A DNA stretch of 64,000 nt, from assembly GCF_003148385.1 (NCBI RefSeq), contig NZ_CP029463.1, positions 1,550,001 through 1,614,000 of the forward strand. The letters are read 5' to 3'. Each line of letters starts with the position of its first letter. Position 1 is the stretch's first letter. Below, piece after piece: positions 55,249-63,275 of the stretch. The notes below the pieces were generated by a model that saw nothing but the letters and a program-made list of their open reading frames with translations, was not told the DNA's origin and ran no database searches. Position numbers and translations under genes: made by a program. The DNA comes from Flavobacterium sediminis. Lineage in GTDB: Bacteria; Bacteroidota; Bacteroidia; Flavobacteriales; Flavobacteriaceae.

Positions 55249-56217
55249 ATGGCAAAAATACTTACTGGAGTTCAAAGTACAGGAACGCCACACTTAGGAA
55301 ATTTGTTAGGAGCTATTCTTCCGGCCATTGAAATGACCCAAAAGCCGGAGAACGAATCGTTCCTATTTATTGCAGACTTGCATTCTATTACACAAATTAA
55401 AGATGGCGAGTTATTACGCGCTAATACCTATAGTGTTGCGGCTACATGGCTGGCATGCGGATTAGATACTCAAAAAGTAGTATTCTACCGTCAAAGTGAT
55501 GTTCCGCAGGTTACAGAACTTTCGTGGTATTTGAGTTGTTTTTTTCCGTACCAACGTTTAACGTTGGCACATTCTTTTAAAGATAAAGCAGACCGTTTAG
55601 ACGATGTAAATGCCGGATTGTTTACCTATCCGATGCTAATGGCAGCCGATATTTTATTGTATGATGCTGAATTTGTTCCGGTAGGGAAAGATCAATTACA
55701 ACATTTAGAGATTACCCGAGATGTTGCTTCCCGATTCAATCATCAAATGGGAGAAACGTTTGTGCTTCCGGAAGCAAAGATCGATGAAACTATTATGATC
55801 ATTCCAGGAACTGACGGAGAGAAAATGAGTAAATCGCGCAATAACTTTATCAATATTTTTGAAGAGGATAAAAAGTTGCGCAAACAGATTATGGGTATTC
55901 AAACAGATAGTACGCCTTTAGAAGAACCTAAAAATCCGGATACGTGTAACTGCTTTGCTATTTACAAGTTATTAGCCACTCCTGAACAAACAGCGGAAAT
56001 GCGTAAAAACTATTTAGCCGGTGGTTATGGTTACGGACATGCAAAACAGGCTTTGTTTGAATTGGTCGTTGAAAAATTTGCAACTCAAAGAGAAAAGTAC
56101 CATTACTATATGAACAATCTGGAGGAGGTTGACAAATTGTTATTGGCCGGTGCTGAAAAAGCAAGCGCAATTGGTGGTAATGTGTTAAGACGTGTTAGAG
56201 AAAAATTAGGATACTAA
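55249..56217 (+). CDS. trpS: Tryptophanyl-tRNA synthetase
   Basis: 322 residues, class I. The HIGH-like TGTPHLGNLLGA is at ~12-23 and KMSKS is intact in DGEKMSKSRNN (~189-199). Normal length. Charges tRNA-Trp. Monocistronic; no T-box or leader peptide is visible in the short upstream region. Confidence 0.97.
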   Translation: MAKILTGVQSTGTPHLGNLLGAILPAIEMTQKPENESFLFIADLHSITQIKDGELLRANTYSVAATWLACGLDTQKVVFYRQSDVPQVTELSWYLSCFFPYQRLTLAHSFKDKADRLDDVNAGLFTYPMLMAADILLYDAEFVPVGKDQLQHLEITRDVASRFNHQMGETFVLPEAKIDETIMIIPGTDGEKMSKSRNNFINIFEEDKKLRKQIMGIQTDSTPLEEPKNPDTCNCFAIYKLLATPEQTAEMRKNYLAGGYGYGHAKQALFELVVEKFATQREKYHYYMNNLEEVDKLLLAGAEKASAIGGNVLRRVREKLGY

Positions 56218-56242
56218 ATTTTTAACCGATAATATAGCAATA

Positions 56243-56289
56243 AAAAAACTGTCATTCTCTACATTGAAAATGACAGTTTTTTGTTTTTT
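56243..56289. terminator. Bidirectional terminator (trpS / enoyl-CoA hydratase)
   Basis: Arms AAAACTGTCATT and AATGACAGTTTT with a twelve-base loop, A run left and T run right. Confidence 0.85.
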
Positions 56290-57065
56290 TATTTTCCCGG
56301 AAAATTAGCTTTGCGTTTTTCTAAGAAAGCGGTTGTACCTTCTTTAAAATCTTCAGTACCGAAACAAGCTCCGAAGTTGTTGATTTCTATTTCAAAACCG
56401 TTTACACCATCCTGATAGTTGGCGTTTATAGCTTCAATAGCTTTAGCAATAGCCACTCCTGAATTTTTATTTATCTTTTGAGCAATTCCTTTGGCAAAAT
56501 CCAGTAATTCGGCTTGTGTAACTACATGATTTACGAGTCCGTAATTTAGCGCCGTATTAGCATCGATCATTCCGGCTGTCATGATCATTTCCATTGCTCT
56601 TCCTTTTCCAACTAATTGTGCCAGACGTTGCGTTCCTCCATAACCTGGAATAACACCTAAAGTTACTTCGGGTAAGCCCATTTTTGCGTTATCTGATGCG
56701 ATACGGAAATGACAAGCCATTGCTAACTCTAATCCACCTCCTAAAGCAAAACCATTGACAGCAGCAATTACCGGTTTGTTAAGATTTTGTACATAGTCAA
56801 AAAGTAATTCCTGACCTTTGGCGGCAAGTTTTCCGCCTTCTTCTACACTAAAATTAGCAAATTCCGAAATATCAGCTCCTGCCACAAAAGCTTTTTCACC
56901 ACTTCCGGTTACAATAACGGATTTAACAGTTTCATCAGTAGAAAGTTTTGCAAAGGCTTGGTGTAATTCTTCAATAGTACTTTTATTAAGAGCATTAAGT
57001 TTTGTTGGGCGGTTGATCGTAACAACAGCGACATGGTCTTGAATGTCAATTAAAATATTTTCCAT
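56289..57065 (-). CDS. Enoyl-CoA hydratase/isomerase family protein
   Basis: 258 residues, crotonase fold. Oxyanion-hole segments GEKAFVAGADISEF (~57-70) and GFALGGGLELAMACH (~103-117), and both catalytic-type Glu, in the latter and in GLPEVTLGVIPGYGGTQRL (~130-148). This fits a true 2-enoyl-CoA hydratase of fatty-acid or butyrate-type pathways. Last gene of the hemH-to-hydratase run, 13 bases after the histidine kinase stop. Confidence 0.93.
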   Translation of the reverse strand: MENILIDIQDHVAVVTINRPTKLNALNKSTIEELHQAFAKLSTDETVKSVIVTGSGEKAFVAGADISEFANFSVEEGGKLAAKGQELLFDYVQNLNKPVIAAVNGFALGGGLELAMACHFRIASDNAKMGLPEVTLGVIPGYGGTQRLAQLVGKGRAMEMIMTAGMIDANTALNYGLVNHVVTQAELLDFAKGIAQKINKNSGVAIAKAIEAINANYQDGVNGFEIEINNFGACFGTEDFKEGTTAFLEKRKANFPGK

Positions 57066-57078
57066 TTGTTTTTAAAAT

Positions 57079-58548
57079 TTATTCAGTTATAGGTAAATGA
57101 ACATAAAATATTGTTCCTTTGTTTTCTTCACTTTCAAAGGTAATAGTTCCGTTATAATTTTCAATAATGTTTTTAATGATAGCCAATCCTAAACCCATTC
57201 CGCTTGATTTAGTAGTGAATTTAGGTTCAAAAACATAAGGCTTGTTTTCTTCCGGTATTCCCTTTCCGTTGTCCTGTACTTTAATCAAAACAGAGTCGCT
57301 CTCCTGTGTTACGGCAATCAGTACTTTTTTATTTTCCTGTTCTTCCGGTATAGCCTGAATACCGTTTTTAACTAAATTAGTGATGATGCGGATAAGTTGG
57401 GTTCTGTCTAATTTAGTAACGATCTTCTCTGTTGAGGATTGAAATTCAATATAGTCTTCATTGAAGATCTCCAGAGTCAGTTTGATTACCTTAACGATAT
57501 CTAATGTTTCATTTTGCTGCGCCGGCATAGAAGCAAAATTAGAAAAAGCACTGGCTACTGAACTCATGGTATCTATTTGCTGAATGAGTGTTTTAGTAAA
57601 ATCATCTAATTTTTGCTTAATGTCAGGATCGTTTTCATTAAACTTACGCTGAAAGCTCTGAACTGTTAAACGCATTGGAGTCAACGGATTTTTAATCTCG
57701 TGGGCAACTTGTTTTGCCATTTCACGCCAGGCTTGTTCTCTTTGGCTTTGAGCCAATTTTGTAGCGCTGGCCTCCAATTGATCTACCATGTTGTTGTAGG
57801 ACTGTATCAGTAGATTGATCTCTTTGCTTCCGGCTTCCAGCTCAATCTTTTGATTCAACTGATTAAAATTAGTTTCTCTTATTTTATCACTGATGATCTT
57901 TAAGGATTGAGTGATATAACTTGATAAGAAATAAGATAAAATGATAGCAATCAAAAACATTAAGATATAAACCTGACCAAACCGGATCAGAAAGTTCTTG
58001 ATCTCATTATCATAAAAAGTAGTATCCTCTTCATAAGGAAGGTTTAAAATAGCCAAAGGTTTAAATTTGGTATCTTTGATATAAGAGTAGGACGATCGAA
58101 ATTGTTGTCCGTCACGAGTAGTAAATTCAATATAGCGTTTTTCTAAAGAATTTCGTAAGATTTGTAGTGTGGCTTTATTGATCTTAGGTTGAACACTATC
58201 CAGTTTAAAAACGGCTTTCGAAGAAACCAAAAGATTTCCTTCCAAATCATAAAAGTTGATTTCCATACTGTGGATATCAGATAGCTCAAAGATCTTTTCT
58301 TTAAAAATATAGGGGATATTTTCAGTCGTCAGCGGGTAAGTTGTGGTTTGCAGAACATAATTGATATGTTCTAAAATAGAGTTCTCTTTGCGCTCTAACC
58401 GATCTTGATGGTAAACTTTGGCTTCTTTGCGAAATTGATAGATAGAAACTCCGGCAATTAAAACAGAAGCAATCAAAGTCAACAAGATCATGGAGAAAAA
58501 AATTCTCGTACGCAATGATAACCTTTTTATGCTAAACCAATCAGTCAT
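57079..58548 (-). CDS. NtrY-like sensor histidine kinase
   Basis: 489 residues. Helix at ~15-35, periplasmic sensor of ~150 residues, second helix at ~190-212, HAMP-like linker (SQREQAWREMAKQ ahead of it), H box VAHEIKNPLTPMRLTVQSF (His ~288), N box NLVKNGIQAIPEE, G boxes DNGKGIPEE and GLGLAIIKN. The IKNPLTP H box is that of NtrY/AtoS kinases. No response regulator is adjacent, so it is an orphan here. Its start overlaps the hemJ stop by eight bases. Confidence 0.92.
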   Translation of the reverse strand: MTDWFSIKRLSLRTRIFFSMILLTLIASVLIAGVSIYQFRKEAKVYHQDRLERKENSILEHINYVLQTTTYPLTTENIPYIFKEKIFELSDIHSMEINFYDLEGNLLVSSKAVFKLDSVQPKINKATLQILRNSLEKRYIEFTTRDGQQFRSSYSYIKDTKFKPLAILNLPYEEDTTFYDNEIKNFLIRFGQVYILMFLIAIILSYFLSSYITQSLKIISDKIRETNFNQLNQKIELEAGSKEINLLIQSYNNMVDQLEASATKLAQSQREQAWREMAKQVAHEIKNPLTPMRLTVQSFQRKFNENDPDIKQKLDDFTKTLIQQIDTMSSVASAFSNFASMPAQQNETLDIVKVIKLTLEIFNEDYIEFQSSTEKIVTKLDRTQLIRIITNLVKNGIQAIPEEQENKKVLIAVTQESDSVLIKVQDNGKGIPEENKPYVFEPKFTTKSSGMGLGLAIIKNIIENYNGTITFESEENKGTIFYVHLPITE

Positions 58549-59101
58549 TGTTTTTTTCGTTACGCTCTCTTATCTTTTTATAGAGTTTAAATCCTATCAT
58601 TAATAAAACGGAAAATAAAATAATCCCGATAACACCAAAAATCCAGTTAATGGCACTTTTTAAAATCACTAAAAAAACAACAGCAAATAAGATGATCGTT
58701 GCTCCCTCATTCCATAGTCTGAAGAATGAAGAAGAATGCTTTATCTCATTTTTTTGCAATTGCAAAAAGATTTGATGGCATTTCAAATGGTATAGATACA
58801 GTAAAAAAACAAAAAAGAGTTTAACATGCATCCATGGCATTTGTAACCAGATTTTTCCCGCTTCTGTAAAAAATAACATCCAAAAAGCAAAAATACTTGC
58901 CAGAACAGCACTGGGCCATGTAATGATATACCACAAACGGTATTCCATTAATTGGTATTGTTTCATTAAAATATCTTGTTCCGGTTGAGATTTATCTTTT
59001 GCTTCTGCATGATATACAAACAGCCTGACAATATAGAAGAGTCCGGCAAACCAGGTTACGACAAAAATAAGATGTAGCGCTTTTATATAATTGTATTCCA
59101 T
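58541..59101 (-). CDS. hemJ: HemJ-type protoporphyrinogen IX oxidase (CopD family)
   Basis: 186 residues, four or five membrane helices. KALHLIFVVTWFAGLFYIVR followed by LFVYHA is the HemJ signature (conserved His ~10 and Arg), with YRLWYIITWPSAVLA and HVKLFFVFLLY carrying the other conserved residues. HemJ oxidises protoporphyrinogen IX in the haem pathway. hemH lies two genes upstream, which supports this over a copper role. A C-terminal extra helix makes it longer than the ~145-residue minimal form. Two bases separate it from the MATE gene. Confidence 0.85.
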   Translation of the reverse strand: MEYNYIKALHLIFVVTWFAGLFYIVRLFVYHAEAKDKSQPEQDILMKQYQLMEYRLWYIITWPSAVLASIFAFWMLFFTEAGKIWLQMPWMHVKLFFVFLLYLYHLKCHQIFLQLQKNEIKHSSSFFRLWNEGATIILFAVVFLVILKSAINWIFGVIGIILFSVLLMIGFKLYKKIRERNEKNND

Positions 59102-59102
59102 T

Positions 59103-60443
59103 TTACGATTTGTTAAGTGTAGCTATAATTTCTTTTCTCAAAAAATATCCGGTGACTATTGTAGCCAGAAAATCAGATATCGGAAAAGCAAGCCATACCC
59201 CAAAAGTATCGAAATATTTCGGTAAAATTAAAACTAACGGTATTAAGAAGAAACCTTGCTTGGTCAATGTCAATAATAAAGCGGGGATCGCTTTACCGAT
59301 AGCCTGAAAGTATGCAGCGCCGATCAATTGGATAGCAATAATAGGGGTAACAGCAAAAACCCATCGCAAAGCATCAGAAGAACTGTGTATAATGGTTTCA
59401 TCAGTCGTAAATATCCGAATGATAGATTCAGAAAAAACAAAAATCCCTAAGAAAATGATGCTGGCTAAAACTGAAGCGGAAATTACAGAATAATAAATGG
59501 ATTGTTTAACTCTGGCAAATTGTTGAGCGCCAAAATTATAACCCGCAACAGGCAAGAAGCCTTGTGTAATGCCTAAAATAGGAAATAAAGCAAACATAAG
59601 CATTCGGTTGATAATACCATAAATAGTAACGCCTGCTTCTCCTGAGTGCACAAATAAAGTAGTGTTAACAATAATAGCCAGAAGACTTACAACCCCTTGA
59701 CGTGCAAAAGTAACGAAGCCTAATGATGAAATTTCCTGAACTATTTTTCCTTTAAGTATAAGATGCGAAGTTGAAATTCTGATTTCTGATTTGGCAATGA
59801 AAAACCATAAGATGAATATGAAACATAAAAAATAAGAAATTGAAGTAGCCAAGGCTGCACCGAAAATACCATAATTCAAAACCTTAATAAAAAGAATGTC
59901 AAGAATTAGATTTCCAAAAGCAGGTATTAGCATGGCATACATGGCAAATTTTGGTTTTCCTTCAGCACGGATCACAGTGTTTCCTGTCATGCAAAGCGCT
60001 AAAAAGGGAACTCCGAACAAAACGGGAAAATAAAATTCCCGGGCAGGCTTAAGGATTGCCCCGTTAGCACCAAACAGAACAAGAACCTTATCTGAAAATA
60101 AGTAACCGATCGTTACAGAAACGACAGCTAAAACAAGAGTCATGGTTAGCTGGTTGCCAAAGGTGTTTCTTGCTTTTTCAGGTTCTTTAGCGCCTAAAGC
60201 TCTTGAAATAATAGAACTTCCGCCTACCCCGATAGCCATCCCTAAAGATGAGATCAAAAAGGTAAAAGGTAATACAACGGAAACCGCAGCAATTGCTAAT
60301 GAACCTATCCATTGTCCTACAAAAATGGTATCAATTAAGATATTCAATGACATAAATAAAATCCCTATTGATGCCGGAATAGATTGCTTCAATAAAAGTT
60401 TTTTAATATCTAATGTACCTAATTCGTCAGAAGTTATTGCCAT
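59103..60443 (-). CDS. MATE family efflux transporter
   Basis: 446 residues, twelve helices in two bundles. Begins LLKQSIPASIGILFMSLNIL with GGSSIISRALGAKE and, in the second half, GINRMLMFALFPILGITQGFL-like sequence (~275-295; here YGIINRML). Exports cationic organics with Na+ or H+ exchange; substrate unknown. Between hemH and hemJ, with gaps of 15 and 1 bases, it may move a haem-pathway compound, but that is only inferred from position. Confidence 0.9.
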   Translation of the reverse strand: MAITSDELGTLDIKKLLLKQSIPASIGILFMSLNILIDTIFVGQWIGSLAIAAVSVVLPFTFLISSLGMAIGVGGSSIISRALGAKEPEKARNTFGNQLTMTLVLAVVSVTIGYLFSDKVLVLFGANGAILKPAREFYFPVLFGVPFLALCMTGNTVIRAEGKPKFAMYAMLIPAFGNLILDILFIKVLNYGIFGAALATSISYFLCFIFILWFFIAKSEIRISTSHLILKGKIVQEISSLGFVTFARQGVVSLLAIIVNTTLFVHSGEAGVTIYGIINRMLMFALFPILGITQGFLPVAGYNFGAQQFARVKQSIYYSVISASVLASIIFLGIFVFSESIIRIFTTDETIIHSSSDALRWVFAVTPIIAIQLIGAAYFQAIGKAIPALLLTLTKQGFFLIPLVLILPKYFDTFGVWLAFPISDFLATIVTGYFLRKEIIATLNKS

Positions 60444-60458
60444 TTAATAATAGTTGAT

Positions 60459-61478
60459 TTATGCTAAAGCCCATTGATCGATCCATCGACTTAAGGTTTT
60501 CACCCAGTCGTCATTATCATTAAGACACGGAATAGCTAAAAAGTTTTCGCCTCCGTTTTCTTTAAAGCTATGAGCAGCTTCCATTCCTATCTCTTCTAAG
60601 GTTTCCAAACAATCTGAAACAAACGCAGGAGTAACTACAGCCAGATTTTTGATCCCTTTTTGTGCCAGTCCGTCAATTGTGGCATCTGTATAAGGTTGTA
60701 GCCAAGGATCTTTTCCTAAACGGGATTGGAAAGAAGTGCTATATGTACCTTCGGCTAAGCCCAAGAATTCTGCAACCTGCTTCGTCGTTTCATAACACTG
60801 ATGGCGATAACAAAAGTCATGAGCTTTCGATGGAGTGTTGCAACAAGTTCCGTCTATCTTACAATGCGATTGGGTAACATCTGATTTTTTGATATGACGT
60901 TCCGGTACACCGTGATAGGAAAACAATAAATAATCAGAATCAAAACTTTCAAGAGACCTTTTTATAGCGTTAGATAAATCTCTTATATAGTCCTTTTGGT
61001 TGTAAAAAGCAGGTAAAACGGTAAATTCCATATTCGGAAAATTCTTTTTACGGATTTTTTCAGCCAAAACTAATATTGTTTCAGTAGTTGCCATAGCAAA
61101 CTGCGGATACAGAGGAATAAGCAATACTTCTTCAACTCCTTTATTGTTTAATTCCTGAAGTCCCTTTTCAATACTCGGACTTCCGTACCGCATGGCGAGT
61201 TCAACGGGAACACTCACATTTTGTTGAACTTTATTTTGTAATCTTTCTGAAAGAACGATTAACGGTGAGCCTTCCGGCCACCATATTTTTTTGTATGCCT
61301 CAGCAGATTTTTTAGGTCTGGTGTTTAATATAATTCCTTTGACTAAAAAAGCTCTTAATAAATAAGGGACATCAATGACTCTTTCATCCATTAAAAATTC
61401 GTCCAGATATTTTTTTACGTCTTTTACAGATGTACTATCCGGAGATCCTAAATTAATTAATAAAACTCCTTTTTTCAT
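60459..61478 (-). CDS. hemH: Ferrochelatase, with internal Cys cluster
   Basis: 339 residues. Inserts iron into protoporphyrin IX. KGVLLINLGSPDS, LRYGSPS-like segment, LFSYHGVPERH (catalytic His) and FVSDCLETLEEIGMEA (conserved Glu) are all present. Between them lies an insert with five Cys, CKIDGTCC then CYRHQC (~200-225), a pattern seen in ferrochelatases that bind a 2Fe-2S cluster through an internal segment. The ATG at 61478 is used; the upstream TTG at 61490 would overlap the -7 box. Head of the minus-strand run. Confidence 0.95.
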   Translation of the reverse strand: MKKGVLLINLGSPDSTSVKDVKKYLDEFLMDERVIDVPYLLRAFLVKGIILNTRPKKSAEAYKKIWWPEGSPLIVLSERLQNKVQQNVSVPVELAMRYGSPSIEKGLQELNNKGVEEVLLIPLYPQFAMATTETILVLAEKIRKKNFPNMEFTVLPAFYNQKDYIRDLSNAIKRSLESFDSDYLLFSYHGVPERHIKKSDVTQSHCKIDGTCCNTPSKAHDFCYRHQCYETTKQVAEFLGLAEGTYSTSFQSRLGKDPWLQPYTDATIDGLAQKGIKNLAVVTPAFVSDCLETLEEIGMEAAHSFKENGGENFLAIPCLNDNDDWVKTLSRWIDQWALA

Positions 61479-61487
61479 TTTTTTCTT

Positions 61488-61495
61488 CAAATGTA
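61488..61495 (-). promoter_or_regulatory. -7 promoter box of the hemH operon
   Basis: Minus strand TACATTTG matches TAnnTTTG, nine bases upstream of the chosen ATG. The rest of the 244-base gap to 61722 is very AT-rich; TATCTTCA at 61679-61686 is a weak plus-strand -7 candidate for the next gene. Confidence 0.45.
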
Positions 61496-61722
61496 AGGCT
61501 AAATTTTTTTGAATGGAATTTTTTCAGATTTAAAAAATAATGCTTTGTAAAAAAATCAAAAAATGTTTTTAATATAACGCGATTTTTTTATTTAACACAT
61601 TTTCGTAACAATTAACATAATTACAACATTTTTTTAAGAAATTGTTAAAATAAGTTTAAGAGGTTTCAAAAAAAATTGATATCTTCAATGCTGAAAATCA
61701 AATCTATACATAAATCATTCTT

Positions 61723-62454
61723 ATGAAGAAAAGTTACTTACTATCAGTGATTTGCCTCGCTGGGTTTGCTTGTGTGCATGCGCAAGTAAGTGGTGTAGGC
61801 ATTAACGAAACGGTGCCGGAGCAGGCATTACATCTTGGATCACCCACGGGCACTATCCGTGTTGAAGGATTAAATGAGACCAATAATGAGTTTAACGGAG
61901 GTGGTACAAATACATACCCATTATTTGTTGATGATCAAGGAAGCTTAACTCTTGAGTTCAGGTCTCTTTATAATAGTGAAGGTTCTGATGCTTTAAATCC
62001 AGCTACCTTGCCGGAATCTGTAGTTTATTTACCCGGCGGAGACGAAGACGGCGTTGAAGTGGCAGAACTCTTTAGCTTTACGATCAATACAAATAGTTTA
62101 GCTTTATTGGAAGTAAAGTACAGTATTAGTTTTGAGGTTTTTCAAAACTTAGCGGAAGATGTTTTAACAGATATGGCCGCAAGAAGAGTCAATACGTATT
62201 TTATGCTTGATGGTTTGTCCAGACAGTTTGGACACGCTTCAAAATGTTATACCGGAGGATCGCGTGATAGTAAAACCGGATTGATGTATAATACTTCTAC
62301 AACCTACATAACTCTGCCGGCAGCTGGTAGTTATACGATTCGCTTTTTTGGTGAAGTTTCATCCGGAATCACAGCCAGTACATCTTTTACAGGAAAGGAA
62401 ACCTGCGTGAAATTTGCCAGAGGAAATGATTCATTATTGTTCAGATTACATTAA
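61723..62454 (+). CDS. Secreted protein, tandem paralogue 1
   Basis: 243 residues. Sec signal MKKSYLLSVICLAGFACVHAQ, then GVGINETVPEQALHLG, a short motif common at the start of Bacteroidota secreted or fibre-like proteins, followed by TIRVEGLNE ... YPLFVDDQGSLTLE. The remaining ~150 residues look like a beta-sandwich (ALLEVKYSISFEVFQN ... SYTIRFFGEVSSG). No T9SS sorting domain. Function unknown. First of three tandem paralogues. Confidence 0.72.
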   Translation: MKKSYLLSVICLAGFACVHAQVSGVGINETVPEQALHLGSPTGTIRVEGLNETNNEFNGGGTNTYPLFVDDQGSLTLEFRSLYNSEGSDALNPATLPESVVYLPGGDEDGVEVAELFSFTINTNSLALLEVKYSISFEVFQNLAEDVLTDMAARRVNTYFMLDGLSRQFGHASKCYTGGSRDSKTGLMYNTSTTYITLPAAGSYTIRFFGEVSSGITASTSFTGKETCVKFARGNDSLLFRLH

Positions 62455-62475
62455 CCCCCTCATAAACTACTTACT

Positions 62476-63264
62476 ATGAAACATAATTATTTTAAAAAAA
62501 TACTACTGTTAGTCATACTGTTAAACTATTGTGTAGTGAATGCCCAAGATGTAGGTATAGGAACTGAAACCCCGGAGGAAACGTTGCATATTGCAGGTCC
62601 TAATACTATAAGAGTGGAAAGTTTCAGTACGGCAAATAATCCGCTAAATAATGGAGTAGACCTAGCTCCGGTATATGTGGATTATAGAGGTAATTTAACT
62701 TTGACTCCGCCAAGTTATAATCTCGGAATGGGGCTTCCGATAAACTTTTTAATTGATGTGCCTAATTTTGTTCCGGATAACCTTTTGATGTTAGCTCCTC
62801 CTTATGATAAATTAGGGAGAGTGGTTAGTAATCCGGCTGGAGTTACTTATGCAGAGCAATTTATTTATAGTGTTCCTTTTACAGCTCCTCAGAATTGTAC
62901 TATAGAGGTTAAATACGGACTGACGTTTCTGATGTCTTCTCTTGATTTAACAACAAATCCACCGGAAAGTATAAGTGATCTAAAAACAAGAGTTATTCAG
63001 ACATTTTTTTGTATAGATATTAATAATGATGGTTTATCACCTGCAGAATATGCTGTTAAATATGGTTTTAACGGACAATCATACGGGAGTGATGCCGGAG
63101 GAGCATTGGGGTATTCTTATATGAATAGTCAAGGTTTTGCTTCATTACCACCCGGAACACATTCATTATATTTTTTCGGTGTAGTACTGGATAACCCGAA
63201 TGTTGAAACTTATGTAGGTTTTGGCGGGGCGAGTGATTACTTAAAAGTTAGAGTGTACAATTAA
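62476..63264 (+). CDS. Secreted protein, tandem paralogue 2
   Basis: 262 residues with the same plan as its neighbour: signal ending VVNAQ, DVGIGTETPEETLHIAG, TIRVESFSTANNPLNNGVD, PVYVDYRGNLTLTP, and a C-terminal beta-rich domain with CTIEVKYGLTFLMSS and HSLYFFGVVLD. Starts 21 bases after paralogue 1. No sorting domain or membrane anchor is visible. Function unknown. Confidence 0.72.
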   Translation: MKHNYFKKILLLVILLNYCVVNAQDVGIGTETPEETLHIAGPNTIRVESFSTANNPLNNGVDLAPVYVDYRGNLTLTPPSYNLGMGLPINFLIDVPNFVPDNLLMLAPPYDKLGRVVSNPAGVTYAEQFIYSVPFTAPQNCTIEVKYGLTFLMSSLDLTTNPPESISDLKTRVIQTFFCIDINNDGLSPAEYAVKYGFNGQSYGSDAGGALGYSYMNSQGFASLPPGTHSLYFFGVVLDNPNVETYVGFGGASDYLKVRVYN

Positions 63265-63275
63265 ATTTTACAATC

